From contig NZ_QBKS01000001.1 of the NCBI RefSeq assembly GCF_003054285.1, forward strand, positions 1-64,000: a stretch of 64,000 bases of DNA, in the 5' to 3' direction. Each line of letters starts with the position of its first letter. The first letter of the stretch is position 1. Of this stretch, positions 1 to 7,918 are shown piece after piece. The stretch is from Litoreibacter ponti. GTDB taxonomy: Bacteria; Pseudomonadota; Alphaproteobacteria; Rhodobacterales; Rhodobacteraceae. Under the pieces are notes generated by a model that had not been told where the DNA came from, searched no databases, and saw nothing but the letters and a program-made list of their open reading frames with translations. The position numbers and the translations under genes were made by a program.

Positions 1-225
1 GCCGCCCATTTCGCCCTTGGCAATGACAGCGCCGCCGAGCGCGTCATCCGCGACACCTCCACCGGCAACATCTTCGCCGCCCAGCTGAACGGCGCATTGG
101 CCAATGAGAGCGCCGCCGAGCGGTCGGTCAACAAGACCGCCGACGTGGCGACGAAAGCCTCCTCCGACGTGCTGCGCTTCTTCGCGCTGAGCAACGACAG
201 CGCCGCCGAGCGGATCGTGAAGTAA
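1..225 (+). CDS. C-terminal part of a protein with NDSAAER repeats
   Basis: The reading frame is open from base 1 and stops at TAA 223-225, leaving 74 residues; the start lies outside the window. The visible part holds three copies of N(D/E)SAAER, at residues 8-14, 35-41 and 65-71, two of them preceded by FAL-G/S. The repeat spacing is 27 and 30 residues, and the matching 20-base DNA blocks (22-41, 103-122, 193-212) are nearly identical, so the repeat arose by duplication. I do not recognise the family. No membrane segment is visible in this piece. A strong hairpin follows the stop. Confidence 0.7.
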   Translation, partial: AAHFALGNDSAAERVIRDTSTGNIFAAQLNGALANESAAERSVNKTADVATKASSDVLRFFALSNDSAAERIVK

Positions 226-260
226 CTTCCCCCCCGCGGTCTTCTCCCTGGACCCAAAAG

Positions 261-289
261 AAGTCCTCGCCTGAAAAGGCGGGGGCTTT
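261..289 (+). terminator. Rho-independent terminator after the repeat protein
   Basis: A stem with a perfect core CGCCT/AGGCG and a GAAA tetraloop extends with wobble pairs to 261-288. It lies 36 bases after the stop codon and ends in a short CTTT run. Confidence 0.7.
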
Positions 290-305
290 ATCGCGTGTAG
301 GGCCG

Positions 306-378
306 GCAATCTTTTACGAAAAGATTGCGCGCAAATCCTTCTCAAGGATTTGGCGCAGACTTTCCGGGGAAAGTCTGC
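306..378. repeat. Three tandem short hairpins
   Basis: Three perfect inverted repeats follow one another: GCAATCTTTT/AAAAGATTGC (306-328, loop ACG), CAAATCCTT/AAGGATTTG (332-352, loop CTC) and GCAGACTTTC/GAAAGTCTGC (355-378, loop CGGG). The last ends one base before the stop codon of the leftward VWA gene. The array sits between two converging genes, so a bidirectional transcription-stop or mRNA-end role is likely. A two-hairpin array of the same design lies at 36229-36274. Confidence 0.75.
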
Positions 379-1569
379 CTAGCCTCTGGTCAGCAGACGC
401 ATGCCTTGCTCGATCCCTTGCAAGGTCATCGGCACCATGCGGTCCGCGCCGAAGATATCCTGGATCATCGTGATGCTTTGCGTGTAGCGCCAATAGCGCT
501 GCTCGAGCGGGTTGATCCAGAGATGTGCGGGCCACTGGTCGCGGGCGCGTTCGAGCCAGACCTGGCCTGCCTCGGGGTTCATATGCTCGTTCGCGCCGCC
601 GGGATAGGCGATCTCGTAGGGGCTCATGGAAGCATCGCCCACAAAGATACATTTGTAGTCGGAGCCGTAGGTGCGCAGCACCTCGTGGGTAGGGGTCTGC
701 TCGTTCCAGCGGCGGGAATTGTCCTTCCAGACGCCCTCGTAGAGGCAGTTGTGGAAGTAGTAATGCTCGAGATGCTTGAACTCGGCGCGCGCCGCGCTGA
801 ACAGCTCTTCGACGACGCGGATATGGGGGTCCATCGAGCCTCCCACATCGAGAAACAGCAGAACCTTGACGGCGTTGCGCCGCTCTGGCCGCGTCTTGAC
901 GTCGAGATAGCCGTGCTCGGCCGTGGCGCGAATTGTGCCATCGAGGTCCAGCTCTTCTGCGGCGCCATCGCGGGCCCAGCGGCGCAGGCGTCTGAGGGCC
1001 ACTTTGATGTTGCGGGTGCCGAGCTCGATCGTGTCGTCGAGGTTTCGGAATTCTCTTTTGTCCCAGACCTTTACCGCGCGCTGGTGGCGGCTTTCCGACT
1101 GGCCGATCCGGATGCCTTCCGGGTTGTAGCCATAGGCCCCAAAGGGCGACGTGCCTGCGGTGCCGATCCATTTGTTGCCGCCCTGGTGGCGGCCTTTCTG
1201 TTCTTCGAGACGTTTCTTCAACGTCTCCATGAGCTTGTCGAAACCGCCGAGCGCCTCGATCTCGGCGCGTTCCTCTTCGCTGAGGTGCTTTTCAGCCATC
1301 TTGCGCAGCCAATCTTCAGGCAGGTCCATGGCCTGAAGTACATCATCGACATTGATCTGCTCGAGCCCCTCGAAAGTGTGGGCGAAGGCGCGGTCGAACC
1401 GGTCGAGATGGCGCTCGTCCTTCACCATGATCGTGCGGGCGAGGTAGTAGAAGCCGTCGATGTCGTAGGTGGCGAGCCCCGCCTTCATACCTTCAAGGAA
1501 AGACAGGTATTCGCGCAAACTGACGGGCACCTTGGCCGCGCGCAGGTTGTCGAAGAAGGGCAGAAACAC
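379..1569 (-). CDS. VWA domain-containing CoxE-like protein
   Basis: 396-residue cytosolic protein of the CoxE/VWA group, usually encoded beside a MoxR-type AAA ATPase and thought to act with it in maturing or remodelling partner complexes. The VWA domain lies in the C-terminal half; its metal-site motif is DVGGSM at residues 241-246, so the first serine of the usual DxSxS is a glycine. The N-terminal half is charged and helical. The start is a GTG directly after the TAG of the upstream small gene, indicating translational coupling. The MoxR partner is at 3377-4231, on the same strand. The exact client is unknown. Confidence 0.88.
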   Translation of the reverse strand: MFLPFFDNLRAAKVPVSLREYLSFLEGMKAGLATYDIDGFYYLARTIMVKDERHLDRFDRAFAHTFEGLEQINVDDVLQAMDLPEDWLRKMAEKHLSEEERAEIEALGGFDKLMETLKKRLEEQKGRHQGGNKWIGTAGTSPFGAYGYNPEGIRIGQSESRHQRAVKVWDKREFRNLDDTIELGTRNIKVALRRLRRWARDGAAEELDLDGTIRATAEHGYLDVKTRPERRNAVKVLLFLDVGGSMDPHIRVVEELFSAARAEFKHLEHYYFHNCLYEGVWKDNSRRWNEQTPTHEVLRTYGSDYKCIFVGDASMSPYEIAYPGGANEHMNPEAGQVWLERARDQWPAHLWINPLEQRYWRYTQSITMIQDIFGADRMVPMTLQGIEQGMRLLTRG

Positions 1570-1740
1570 CTAGCTGACCGCGTTGCGGGCCATGAAGATC
1601 GCAATGAACAGACCGATCAGGCCGAAGAGGATGGCGAATGCGCCCGCATATTGCGCCATATCAAGCCGATTGCCGCCCTTGCGTTTCGCCAAAAGGGCCC
1701 CGAGGCCCGCGCCGAAAACCAACCCGATGACTGGGGCCAT
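1570..1740 (-). CDS. Small membrane protein, 56 residues
   Basis: Short frame starting at ATG 1740-1738 with the sequence MAPVIGLVFGAGLG and a glycine-rich hydrophobic first segment. A basic stretch (AKRKGGNR) separates it from a second hydrophobic segment (GAFAILFGLIGLFIAIF). Two membrane helices with the basic loop on the cytoplasmic side are likely. Its TAG abuts the GTG of the VWA gene and it lies six bases after the DUF2927 gene, so all three appear to form one transcript. I do not assign a function. Confidence 0.7.
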   Translation of the reverse strand: MAPVIGLVFGAGLGALLAKRKGGNRLDMAQYAGAFAILFGLIGLFIAIFMARNAVS

Positions 1741-1746
1741 TTATGC

Positions 1747-3111
1747 CTAGCTCCGTACTCGGCGGGGGGCCAAACCTTTGATCTCGTTGAGCCGCATCCG
1801 CACATTGCGTTCCGAGCCGAAGCCATAGCGGCCCCATCCCAAAGAGTCGAGCCTGACGCGGCGGGCCTCGTCCTTGCGGCCTGCGGCCTCGAGCGCTTCG
1901 GCCTTGATCATCAGAAGCGTCGCCAAAAGGGCGGCGTTGGACGAGTTGCGCGCGGCGGGGATGCTTTCATCGGTCAGACGCACGGCCAGGTCGGACTGCC
2001 CCGAGGACAGCGCGAAGGCCGCCATCTGCGTGTTCACATGGGCGGAATGCACCGACGCGCCGTAGAGCTGTTTGTAGATGTTGCCGGACTGCACGAAGGC
2101 GGAAATCGCCGTTTCGGGCTTAGAGGCCAAAGACACGCGGCCTTGCACGAAGAGCGAAAAGGCGAGCCGGTTGTCGGTCCAGCCTTGGGACTTGGCGATC
2201 TTGACCGCCTTGGCGGCGTGGGAGGCCCGCTGGGACTGTGCCGTGCCAAGCGCGAGCGCCCGGGTGATCGCGTCGTTCCATTGCTTGGGCGTGCGGTTGG
2301 CGCCTGCGTTCGTGGCGCGATTGCCGCGCGGGTTCAGGCGGTTGAGCAAAGCGGGCAGGGCGCGGGCCGCCTGGCCGCGGGTCATGCCGTTCTTCAGCTC
2401 TGGCGCATAGTAGGCGCGCAGGATCAGCATGTCGAAGCCGGTCAGGACCGTGTGGAAATTGTCGTCGTTGAAGATCGAATCCGGCAGCCGATAAAGATCG
2501 TTCAGCGGGCCGAGCGCCTGGGCGATTTCCTCGTGCAGGCAGTCGCGCACCTCTTGGGGGCTGACGTCATTGGGGATGATCACGGTGGCTTTGGTGCGGT
2601 TGGACAGGCGGGTCCAATCGGTTTTGCCATTGCCGCGGTTCTTCTTGAACTCGGCCCAGCTGGCGACATTGGGAACCACGAAACACGCGGCCTGCGGCAC
2701 GGCGCGCTGCAGGGTCTTGCGCGGGATCGCCTCGACCATGATCTGAGCGTCCTCGCCGGAGCGGGCGCGGGTAATGTCGATCCGCGCCTCGGAGCGGAAG
2801 CGGGCGAGCAGGCGGGCGAGATCGCCCTCCAGCCCGGCGGGGGTCTTGCCGCGCACGCCGACCTTGATCGGACCTTCGAACTTGGTGAGCCATGGCAGCG
2901 GGCGGCCGCTTTCCATCTGGAACGTCAGGTCCAGAAAATCCTGCGCGATCTGCGAATTGGGGCGATTGACCCCGCCCGCGCGCTGGTTGGAAAAGGTTTT
3001 CATGGGCGGGAGGTCTATGGCGACGGGAGCATTGCGGTTGGCGACCTCGCTGTCGGAGGTCGGCACACAAGCGGCCATCAGGCACAGAATCGGGACAGCT
3101 AGGCGATGCAT
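1747..3111 (-). CDS. DUF2927 domain lipoprotein
   Basis: 454-residue secreted lipoprotein. The signal peptide ends in a lipobox LMAAC (Cys15 when started at ATG 3111; a GTG one codon earlier is also possible). The middle part, with the CLHEEIAQALGPLNDLYRLPDSIFND stretch shortened here to its key EE-x-AQALG and DLY-LPDSIFND elements, is typical of DUF2927 proteins of Rhodobacteraceae, which carry a metzincin-like helix without a proven activity. The C-terminal third is TPR-like (repeated helix pairs rich in Ala and Leu). It heads the small-protein/VWA transcript. Function is unknown; an envelope role is inferred from the lipobox. Confidence 0.82.
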   Translation of the reverse strand: MHRLAVPILCLMAACVPTSDSEVANRNAPVAIDLPPMKTFSNQRAGGVNRPNSQIAQDFLDLTFQMESGRPLPWLTKFEGPIKVGVRGKTPAGLEGDLARLLARFRSEARIDITRARSGEDAQIMVEAIPRKTLQRAVPQAACFVVPNVASWAEFKKNRGNGKTDWTRLSNRTKATVIIPNDVSPQEVRDCLHEEIAQALGPLNDLYRLPDSIFNDDNFHTVLTGFDMLILRAYYAPELKNGMTRGQAARALPALLNRLNPRGNRATNAGANRTPKQWNDAITRALALGTAQSQRASHAAKAVKIAKSQGWTDNRLAFSLFVQGRVSLASKPETAISAFVQSGNIYKQLYGASVHSAHVNTQMAAFALSSGQSDLAVRLTDESIPAARNSSNAALLATLLMIKAEALEAAGRKDEARRVRLDSLGWGRYGFGSERNVRMRLNEIKGLAPRRVRS

Positions 3112-3290
3112 CACAGCTTTATACCCGTTTATTTTTCGTTAAGAACTCGTTTTCGCAAACGAGGTTAAAGAGTGGCTGCGTGGTCACATTGTCCACTGGG
3201 CCGCATCGGACGCATGCCGGGGCCGGAGCGCCCACGCCGGGGCACGCAAAGAGTGTCAGTGTCACGGTGTCGTCCCGCCTTCTTGCTCGA

Positions 3291-3306
3291 TTAACGCAGT
3301 GTTAAC
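3291..3306. promoter_or_regulatory. CtrA-like binding site
   Basis: TTAA-N7-TTAAC (3291-3306) matches the full consensus of the alphaproteobacterial cell-cycle regulator CtrA. It lies about 180 bases upstream of the DUF2927 start in the gap below the MoxR gene. A 7-bp hairpin (3146-3163) and a TATAAA-like box just before the DUF2927 start share the region. Binding is inferred from the pattern only. Confidence 0.45.
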
Positions 3307-3376
3307 CTCTCGATTGGGGCGCGAGTACGTGGCGAATTGGGCATTTTGCAGGCCATTGTCGCCAAATCGGCATCAC

Positions 3377-4231
3377 TTAGCGCTGGCCTCGCGCCATGAA
3401 CGCCAACCGCTCGAACAGATGTACGTCCTGCTCATTCTTCAACAAAGCCCCGTGTAACTTAGGTAACGCGTTTGTGCCGTTTTGTTTGAGATCCGCCGCC
3501 GTGAGGTCCTCGGCCAGCAGCAATTTTAACCAATCGAGCACCTCGGAGGTGGAGGGCTTCTTCTTCAAACCCGCCGTGTCGCGCAACTCGTAGAACTGGG
3601 TCAGCGCGGTTGTCAGCAGGTCGGATTTCAGCCCCGGGTGATGCACCTCGACGATGGCGCGCATCGTTTCCATGTCGGGGAAGCGGATGTAGTGAAAGAA
3701 GCAGCGGCGCAGGAAGGCGTCGGGCAACTCTTTCTCGTTGTTGGAGGTGATGATCACGATCGGGCGCTGGCGCGCGCGCACGGTCTCGCCGGTTTCGTAG
3801 ACGTGGAACTCCATGCGGTCGAGTTCTTGCAGCAGGTCGTTGGGGAACTCGATGTCGGCCTTGTCGATCTCGTCGATCAAAAGCACGCATTTCTCTTCGC
3901 GCTCAAAGGCTTGCCAGAGTTTGCCGCGCTTGATGTAGTTGGCGACGTCGTGGACTTTCTCCTCGCCAAGCTGGCTGTCGCGCAGGCGGGAGACGGCGTC
4001 GTACTCATAAAGGCCCTGCTGGGCCTTGGTGGTCGACTTGATATGCCACTCGATCATCTCGAGGCCGAGCGCATTGGAGACCTGACGCGCAAGCTCGGTT
4101 TTGCCGGTGCCGGGCTCGCCCTTGACCAGCAAGGGACGCTCCAACGTCACCGCCGCATTGACCGCAATCGTCAGGTCCTCGGTGGCGACATAGCTGTCGG
4201 TGCCGGTAAAGCGAAGTGTGTCTTGAGACAT
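3377..4231 (-). CDS. MoxR family AAA ATPase
   Basis: 284-residue cytosolic AAA+ ATPase. The Walker A motif GEPGTGKT is at residues 38-45, Walker B with the following acidic pair LLIDEIDKAD at about 117-126, and the sensor-1 region IVIITSNNEKELPDAFLRR follows. MoxR ATPases work as chaperones with VWA proteins such as the one at 379-1569. The start at ATG 4231 (MSQDT) gives the usual family N-terminus; upstream in-frame ATGs at 4246 and 4303 exist and none has a strong ribosome site. Confidence 0.92.
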   Translation of the reverse strand: MSQDTLRFTGTDSYVATEDLTIAVNAAVTLERPLLVKGEPGTGKTELARQVSNALGLEMIEWHIKSTTKAQQGLYEYDAVSRLRDSQLGEEKVHDVANYIKRGKLWQAFEREEKCVLLIDEIDKADIEFPNDLLQELDRMEFHVYETGETVRARQRPIVIITSNNEKELPDAFLRRCFFHYIRFPDMETMRAIVEVHHPGLKSDLLTTALTQFYELRDTAGLKKKPSTSEVLDWLKLLLAEDLTAADLKQNGTNALPKLHGALLKNEQDVHLFERLAFMARGQR

Positions 4232-4432
4232 AGTTTCGGAATTCATATTCAAATCAAGCCTCTGTGACCCGGAGTTCATTAATCGATATTTCTTGGTCTT
4301 CACCCCCTTTTAACTTCCCTTATCCGCGTGACAAGTGCCCCGCCTTCCGCTAGGAGAGCCGCAGATAGACACGTGTGCACAGGGGAGCGAGTCGTCTTGT
4401 CGAACGCATCCGCAAAAGTCGAGGGAGCTGGG

Positions 4433-4855
4433 ATGAAAGCCGAAGTATTTCTGCCAGAAGATTACCGTCCTGCCGAGGACGAGCCGTTCATGAATGAGCG
4501 GCAGACCGAATATTTCCGCCGCAAGTTGCTGGATTGGAAAGCGTCCATCATGGATGAGACCGCCCAAACGATCGAAGGGATGCGCGACGGGACGCGCAAC
4601 ATCCCCGACATCGCCGACCGGGCCTCCGAAGAGACCGACCGCGCGCTGGAGCTGCGCACGCGGGACCGCGAGCGCAAGCTGATCGCCAAGATCGACAGCG
4701 CCCTGCGCCGCATCGAAGAGGGCGAGTACGGCTATTGCGACGAGACCGGCGAGCCGATCTCACTCAAGCGCCTCGACGCCCGCCCGATCGCGACCCTGAG
4801 CCTTGAGGCGCAAGAGCGCCACGAGCGGCGCGAAAAGGTCCACCGGGACGACTAA
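4433..4855 (+). CDS. dksA: DksA/TraR family RNA polymerase-binding protein
   Basis: 140-residue transcription factor that inserts its coiled coil into the RNA polymerase secondary channel and works with ppGpp in the stringent response. The coiled-coil tip DxxDxA is intact (Asp59, Asp62, Ala64). The globular part keeps only one cysteine (Cys102) of the four zinc ligands found in E. coli DksA, the condition reported for Rhodobacter DksA. The start at 4433 is chosen because GAGGGAG lies six bases upstream; longer in-frame versions lack a ribosome site. A strong terminator follows. Confidence 0.92.
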   Translation: MKAEVFLPEDYRPAEDEPFMNERQTEYFRRKLLDWKASIMDETAQTIEGMRDGTRNIPDIADRASEETDRALELRTRDRERKLIAKIDSALRRIEEGEYGYCDETGEPISLKRLDARPIATLSLEAQERHERREKVHRDD

Positions 4856-4883
4856 GGCCCGCGCAGGACAGAACAGAAAAGAC

Positions 4884-4918
4884 AACCGCCAGCGCCCCGA
4901 TGCGCTGGCGGTTTGCGT
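4884..4918 (+). terminator. Rho-independent terminator after dksA
   Basis: A perfect 12-bp stem AACCGCCAGCGC/GCGCTGGCGGTT (4884-4895 with 4902-4913) has a six-base loop and a T-rich tail. An upstream in-frame ATG for the next gene lies inside this stem, which argues for the later start of that gene. Confidence 0.88.
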
Positions 4919-4938
4919 TTGAGAGGCCACCACCCGCG

Positions 4939-5529
4939 ATGCTGAATTTCGCCGCCGCCATCTTCTTGCTGCTGATCACGCCCGGCCCCGGGGTGCTGTC
5001 GCTTGCTGGCGTCGGTGCCGCCTTCGGCTTCCGCTCCGGCTTGCGCTATATGACGGGGCTGTTTCTGGGCACGAACATGGTGGCGCTCGCGGTCGTCTCT
5101 GGCCTTGCGGCGGTCGTGCTGGCCAGCCCGGTGATCCGGCTCATCCTGCTGGCGCTGTCGACGGGATATCTGCTGTATCTCGCGGCCCGGATCGCGCTGG
5201 CGGGCTCAAACATCGCCTTCTCGCCCGCGGCGCGACAGCCGGGCATCCGGGACGGGCTGCTGCTGCAGGCGGTCAACCCGAAGGCCTATGTCGTCAATAC
5301 CACGCTTTTTGCAGGCTTCGCGCTGTTCGAGGACGCCTATCTGGCCGAGGTCGTGGTGAAATTTGTCATCATCAACGTCATCTGGATCTCGATCCACTTC
5401 CTGTGGCTGTGGGCCGGCGCGTCGGTCAAACGCATGGAGCTGGCGCCCCGCACCCAGCGGATCATCAACGTCGGCATGGCGGCGGCGATGCTCGGTGTCG
5501 TCGCGCTCGCGGGTCTGAGCGCGCTTTAG
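4939..5529 (+). CDS. LysE/RhtB family amino-acid exporter
   Basis: 196-residue inner-membrane protein with six hydrophobic segments and the LysE-family signature LLxTPGPGVL near the N-terminus. Family members export amino acids or related small metabolites; the substrate here cannot be read from sequence. The start at ATG 4939 (MLNFAAA) is preferred because the longer version would begin inside the dksA terminator. Its stop overlaps the stop of the converging xthA gene by four bases. Confidence 0.88.
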   Translation: MLNFAAAIFLLLITPGPGVLSLAGVGAAFGFRSGLRYMTGLFLGTNMVALAVVSGLAAVVLASPVIRLILLALSTGYLLYLAARIALAGSNIAFSPAARQPGIRDGLLLQAVNPKAYVVNTTLFAGFALFEDAYLAEVVVKFVIINVIWISIHFLWLWAGASVKRMELAPRTQRIINVGMAAAMLGVVALAGLSAL

Positions 5530-6308
5530 GCGGCGAGGTCGACCCAGACCGGCACGTGATCGGACGGCTTCTCGCGGCCGCGAATCTCGGCGTCGATCTT
5601 GCACTCGGTCAACAGATCGGCGGCCTGCGGCGTCAGCAGCAGATGGTCTATGCGGATGCCGTCATTGCGGTTCCACGCGCCCGCCTGATAATCCCAGAAG
5701 CTGAATTGCTCGGGCGCGGGGTTGCGGGTGCGGAAGGCTTCGGTGAAGCCGAGGTTCAGAATGCGGCGATAGGCAGTGCGGCTCTCTAACTTGAAGAGCG
5801 CGTCGTCGCGCCACGCGTCGGGTCGCTTCGCGTCCACGGCTTGTGGGATGATGTTGTAGTCCCCCGCCATCATCGCGGGCATCTCAGAGGCCAGCAGCTC
5901 TTGTGCGCGGGCGAACATCCGGTCCATCCAGGCGAGCTTGTAGTCGTATTTCGGCCCCGGCGTCGGGTTGCCGTTGGGCAGGTACAGCCCGCAGAGCCGC
6001 ACGGAATGGGTGTCGCCAGTCACGGTCGCCTCGATCCAGCGGGCCTGTTCGTCTTCGTCATCGCCGGGTAGGCCCCGGGTGACGTCCTCGAGCGGCAGCT
6101 TGGAGAGGATCGCGACCCCGTTGAAGCTTTTCTGGCCGTGGGTTTCGACGTTGTAGCCGAGGTCTTCGAAATGTTCGCGCGGGAAGGCCTCGTCCACGGA
6201 CTTGATCTCTTGCAACAGCGCGACATCGGGCTGTGCTTCGCCCAACCAGTCGGTGAGCGCGTTCATGCGCGCCTTGATGCCGTTGATGTTGAACGTGGCG
6301 ATTTTCAT
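5526..6308 (-). CDS. xthA: Exodeoxyribonuclease III
   Basis: 260-residue AP endonuclease and 3'-5' exonuclease of base-excision repair. It shows the endonuclease/exonuclease/phosphatase fold landmarks: Asn8 in TFNINGI, the metal-binding Glu34 in LLQEIKS, AGDYN in the middle and the C-terminal SDHVPVW with the catalytic Asp-His. The length matches the family. Start at ATG 6308, where the conserved MKIATFN begins; the eight residues upstream in frame are not conserved. Confidence 0.95.
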   Translation of the reverse strand: MKIATFNINGIKARMNALTDWLGEAQPDVALLQEIKSVDEAFPREHFEDLGYNVETHGQKSFNGVAILSKLPLEDVTRGLPGDDEDEQARWIEATVTGDTHSVRLCGLYLPNGNPTPGPKYDYKLAWMDRMFARAQELLASEMPAMMAGDYNIIPQAVDAKRPDAWRDDALFKLESRTAYRRILNLGFTEAFRTRNPAPEQFSFWDYQAGAWNRNDGIRIDHLLLTPQAADLLTECKIDAEIRGREKPSDHVPVWVDLAA

Positions 6309-6365
6309 GAGCGCGGTCCCCTGTTTGGCCAAGGTATCCCGCAGGGCGGGGCCGGGGGCAAGGGG

Positions 6366-7079
6366 TCAGGCGACCAGAGCCTGCGGCTCGCCACCCACGG
6401 CCCGTAGCCAAAGCGCATCGAGCGCGCGCAGCTTGGCGGCATTGAAACGGTGCTCTTCCTTCCAATACTCGCCGGAGGGCACGTAATAGCCGAGCCGCTG
6501 TTCGGTCTGGCGGGCCTGCGCTTCCAGCTCGCGGTCCCAGCGGGGCAGGGCGACATCGGCGGCGGTCTCCGGCGTCGCGCGCGGAAAGACGAGCCTGCTT
6601 TCCCCGGAGGACAGGTTGACCATGGCGCAGCCCTGGCGGGCGGCGTGGATCATGAGGCGCGCCGACTTGGCTTCGAGCGATTGCAGCGTGACATCGTCGC
6701 GCAGCGGGTCGGCGGTGCCTGTGCCGTAGAAATGCGTGTTTTGAGTGCGCGGATAGACCATGTCGCAGCCCATCACTGCGATGGTGCGGGGCCGGTGGTG
6801 GGACAGCGCCCAATAGGCGGCGGTGAAGGCCATCGTGCCCCCGGCATAGACAAACCCGCCATAGGTATTCTGGGCGGGCACATAGTCACGATAGGTCGTG
6901 GTGCGGCCAAAGGTCGGCCTGCGGTCCACGGGAAAGTCGCAGGGGTGGATCAGCTCATCCCAATCGGGGCGCACGCGCCACGCGTTATTGATGGCCAGCA
7001 CGTGATCGAACGGCTCGCGCGCCCATTCGCGCGCCTCGAGCGCGTTGGGACCACTGCCCAGGATCAAAAGCGTCTGCAT
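6366..7079 (-). CDS. Conserved protein with Rossmann-like N-terminus
   Basis: 237-residue protein of unconfirmed function. It opens with LLILGSGPNALEA, a glycine-rich nucleotide-binding-like loop, followed by VLAINNAWRVRPDWDELIHPCDFP, a layout seen in DUF115/MptE-like and some glycosyltransferase-like proteins. The central GGTMAFTAAYWAL and IAVMGCDMVYP also fit that fold. There is no signal peptide. Start at ATG 7079, with GAGG eight bases upstream; the 25 codons further upstream are rejected. It may transfer or modify a surface sugar, but this is only a fold-level guess. Confidence 0.6.
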   Translation of the reverse strand: MQTLLILGSGPNALEAREWAREPFDHVLAINNAWRVRPDWDELIHPCDFPVDRRPTFGRTTTYRDYVPAQNTYGGFVYAGGTMAFTAAYWALSHHRPRTIAVMGCDMVYPRTQNTHFYGTGTADPLRDDVTLQSLEAKSARLMIHAARQGCAMVNLSSGESRLVFPRATPETAADVALPRWDRELEAQARQTEQRLGYYVPSGEYWKEEHRFNAAKLRALDALWLRAVGGEPQALVA

Positions 7080-7287
7080 CGCGCACCTCGTGGCTAATTT
7101 GCCTGTTGAACCGAAGGAGATAGGGCGCGCGGAGGGCGGGGAAAGCACAAACACTCAGCAGCGGCGAGGATTGCCGATTTAGGCAGAATTGACGGCGATG
7201 GGCGCGAAATCACCCATGTTGCGCCCTATTCGCGCCCCGGTTGGTGGCCAAACACAGCTCAAACGCCAAGCCTGAGAGGCAGACCCG

Positions 7288-7488
7288 ATGAAAAAGCTTA
7301 TGACACTCGCCGTAATCGCCAGCTGCGCCCTGGGCGCTGCAGCACAGGCCAAGACGGTGACCTATATCGAAACCGTCACCCGCGCCGATGGCACCCGGAT
7401 CGTGACCATCACGAAGGTGCAGGAGCCGTCGCTGACGGTGACGAAAGCTTCGCTGAACCGCTCGCTGCTGCGCTCGAACCTGCGTTAA
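7288..7488 (+). CDS. Small secreted protein, 66 residues
   Basis: The protein begins with a classic signal peptide, MKKLMTLAVIASCALGAAAQA, cleaved after AQA. The mature part is about 45 residues, rich in Thr and Val (KTVTYIETVTRADGTRIVTITKV), probably a beta hairpin, with a basic tail. A GAGAGG ribosome site precedes ATG 7288. No family recognised. An inverted repeat GGGCGCGAA/TTCGCGCC (7200-7236) lies upstream and a terminator lies at 7571. Confidence 0.65.
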   Translation: MKKLMTLAVIASCALGAAAQAKTVTYIETVTRADGTRIVTITKVQEPSLTVTKASLNRSLLRSNLR

Positions 7489-7570
7489 GCGGCGGGTTCA
7501 CACAAATCTTGCTATGGGGCGCGCCTGATCGGGCCCTGTGACTCAAAACACACAATCTCCCTCGACCAGA

Positions 7571-7599
7571 GGGCGCAATGCCATATTTGCGCCCCTTTT
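7571..7599 (+). terminator. Terminator after the small secreted protein
   Basis: Stem GGGCGCAA/TTGCGCCC (7571-7578 with 7587-7594) is followed by CTTTT. It lies about 80 bases after the stop at 7488. Confidence 0.6.
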
Positions 7600-7665
7600 G
7601 CGTGTTCTGTTTCTAGTATCGAAACAAATAACGATAAAAAACAAAACACTGCGTGAGGCAGAACA

Positions 7666-7851
7666 ATGAGAGTAGTATGGCTGTTGGGCGCCACGTTGGC
7701 GCTGTCGGCCTGCGGTGTACCCGAGGCAGAGGATGTTCAAGCATCCCGCGGGGCCATTCAGGGCCTGTATTTCATCCCATTTGAGCCCGAGGTTCTGGAG
7801 AACTCTCCGGCCTGGGACGCGGCACTCGAGGAGTACCGCAAGGAGCTTTAG
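7666..7851 (+). CDS. Small lipoprotein, 61 residues
   Basis: A short signal peptide MRVVWLLGATLALSAC ends in a lipobox with Cys16, so the product is a predicted lipoprotein with a mature chain of about 46 residues. That chain is acidic (EAEDV, PFEPEVLENSPAWDAALEEY). TGAGG lies seven bases before ATG 7666. The upstream stretch is A+T-rich with a TGTTTC-N7-GAAACA inverted repeat that could be promoter or operator. Function unknown. Confidence 0.6.
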   Translation: MRVVWLLGATLALSACGVPEAEDVQASRGAIQGLYFIPFEPEVLENSPAWDAALEEYRKEL

Positions 7852-7878
7852 GCCCCGTCGGAGAAGAGATCGCAAGAC

Positions 7879-7909
7879 GGGCGCGGCCGCCACGGGCCTG
7901 CGCCCTTTT
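7879..7909 (+). terminator. Terminator after the small lipoprotein gene
   Basis: GGGCGC (7879-7884) pairs with GCGCCC (7900-7905), extended by a wobble and one more pair, and is followed by TTTT. It lies between the converging lipoprotein and erpA genes. Confidence 0.6.
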
Positions 7910-7918
7910 ACCGTTCTA

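Noticed and set aside
325..3102. Long rightward open frame of 925 codons
   Set aside because: It lies opposite the VWA, small membrane and DUF2927 genes, whose families are recognisable. It is a shadow frame caused by high G+C third positions.
7200..7236. Inverted repeat GGGCGCGAA/TTCGCGCC upstream of the small secreted protein
   Set aside because: The spacer is long (20 bases) and the arms are simple GC sequence, so I do not claim an operator.
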